Position numbers and translations under genes: made by a program
From: Fidelibacterota bacterium
GTDB lineage: Bacteria; Fidelibacterota; UBA2242; JAFGTP01
Reading direction: 5' to 3'
Length of the DNA stretch: 7,155 nucleotides
Assembly (NCBI GenBank): GCA_021734005.1
Contig: JAIPJV010000107.1
Span: forward strand, 1-7,155
The notes under the pieces: generated by a model
The model's database searches: none
Told to the model about the DNA's origin: nothing
Seen by the model: only the letters and a program-made list of their open reading frames with translations
In this document: one piece after another, positions 7,082 to 7,155 of the stretch
Layout of the letters: every line of letters starts with the position of its first letter
Position numbering within the stretch: position 1 is the stretch's first letter

Positions 7082-7154
7082 TGAAAGATTGCTAATCAAA
7101 AATGATTAGCTGATTGTTAATTCATAAAAAAGGGAGTAATCAAAATGATTAGAA
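7025..7154. repeat. Three TAATCA/TGATTA elements, including a 14-bp inverted repeat over a start codon
   Basis: TTCTAATCATTTTG (7025-7038) is the exact reverse complement of CAAAATGATTAGAA (7141-7154), which includes the ATG of the next gene. Between them, 7091-7110 carries the same core as a perfect hairpin. A shorter TAATCA-AAA-TGATTA also lies across the ribosome-binding-site-to-start interval (7137-7151). The shared core is AAAATGATTAG, two copies direct and one inverted. Confidence 0.65.
7091..7110. repeat. Perfect 8-bp palindromic hairpin with AAAA loop
   Basis: GCTAATCA (7091-7098) and TGATTAGC (7103-7110) are perfect inverted arms around AAAA. No U-run follows, so it does not look like a terminator. 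It could be an operator or an RNA stem upstream of the next gene. Confidence 0.65.
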
Positions 7155-7155
7155 G
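7131..7155 (+). CDS. Probable start of a gene cut by the window edge (RBS included)
   Basis: AGGGAG (7131-7136) lies eight bases before ATG 7145, which is followed by ATT AGA AG (Met-Ile-Arg...). The coding part is 7145-7155 only, and the span given includes the ribosome-binding site. The product cannot be judged from three codons. The call rests on the strong Shine-Dalgarno, its spacing, and the gene-free 350 bp before it. The start codon sits inside the inverted-repeat element described separately. Confidence 0.5.

Larger units (their letters stand above)
6794..7144. other. Gene-free intergenic region with clustered short repeats
   Basis: No coding region is supported here on either strand, and no convincing terminator follows the surface-protein stop. 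The first part holds a tight direct repeat TTATAGAT (6860-6867 and 6872-6879), a small palindrome TATCAA-C-TTGATA (6828-6840), and long loosely paired arms ACTAGCAAAA/TTTTTCTAGT (6845-6854, 6889-6898, one mismatch). The second part contains the two repeat families listed separately. A weak promoter candidate for the next gene is TTGCTG (7037-7042) with TGTAAA (7060-7065) at 17-bp spacing. Confidence 0.6.

Noticed and set aside
6912..7155. CRISPR array or integron attC site
   Set aside because: The repeats are too short and irregularly spaced and oriented for CRISPR. No attC core sites or integrase are present.

Overview
The window looks like chromosomal DNA from an AT-rich, Gram-negative-type bacterium. 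An LptF/LptG-family permease implies an outer membrane with LPS export. A secreted protein with a FlgD/T9SS-like C-terminal module (PNPYR ... SGIYYF ... KFVIIK) points to the Fibrobacterota-Chlorobi-Bacteroidota (FCB) superphylum or relatives such as Calditrichota, KSB1 or Marinimicrobia. I cannot resolve the phylum from the sequence alone. All confident genes are on the + strand, and most have readable Shine-Dalgarno sequences.

Layout: (1) 1-495, the C-terminal end of a sodium:solute symporter (SSS) family transporter, cut by the left edge. (2) 555-1712, an exported papain-fold peptidase of the aminopeptidase C/bleomycin hydrolase (C1B) type, 59 bp after the symporter and followed by a hairpin terminator candidate near 1763-1799. 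(3) An AT-rich 210-bp gap with a 12-bp inverted repeat over a candidate -10 box. (4) 1923-3344, an LptF/LptG-family permease with a roughly 100-residue charged helical insert. Its stop codon overlaps the start of (5) 3341-4642, a pyrimidine-nucleoside phosphorylase with an intact active site. (6) A very AT-rich 195-bp gap carrying a good sigma-70-like promoter (TTGCCT-17-TATAAT). (7) 4838-6793, a 651-residue secreted or surface protein of unknown function with a fibronectin III-like domain and a C-terminal sorting-like module. (8) 6794-7144, about 350 bp without a gene but rich in short repeated and inverted motifs. (9) A likely new gene start (ATG 7145, with an AGGGAG ribosome-binding site) cut by the right edge.

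Working together: the symporter and secreted peptidase may share a transcript (import of small solutes and extracytoplasmic peptide trimming), but only their spacing supports this. The permease and phosphorylase form a translationally coupled pair whose functions (LPS export and nucleoside salvage) have no obvious link. The 651-residue protein appears to be a separate transcription unit.

Nothing here is clearly a new defence or mobile system: I see no CRISPR array, tRNA, rRNA, transposase or toxin-antitoxin pair. The least explained stretch is 6905-7155. There, three copies of ATACGAATT and three copies of an AAAATGATTAG-like element surround the start of the next gene. A 14-bp perfect inverted repeat could pair over that start codon.
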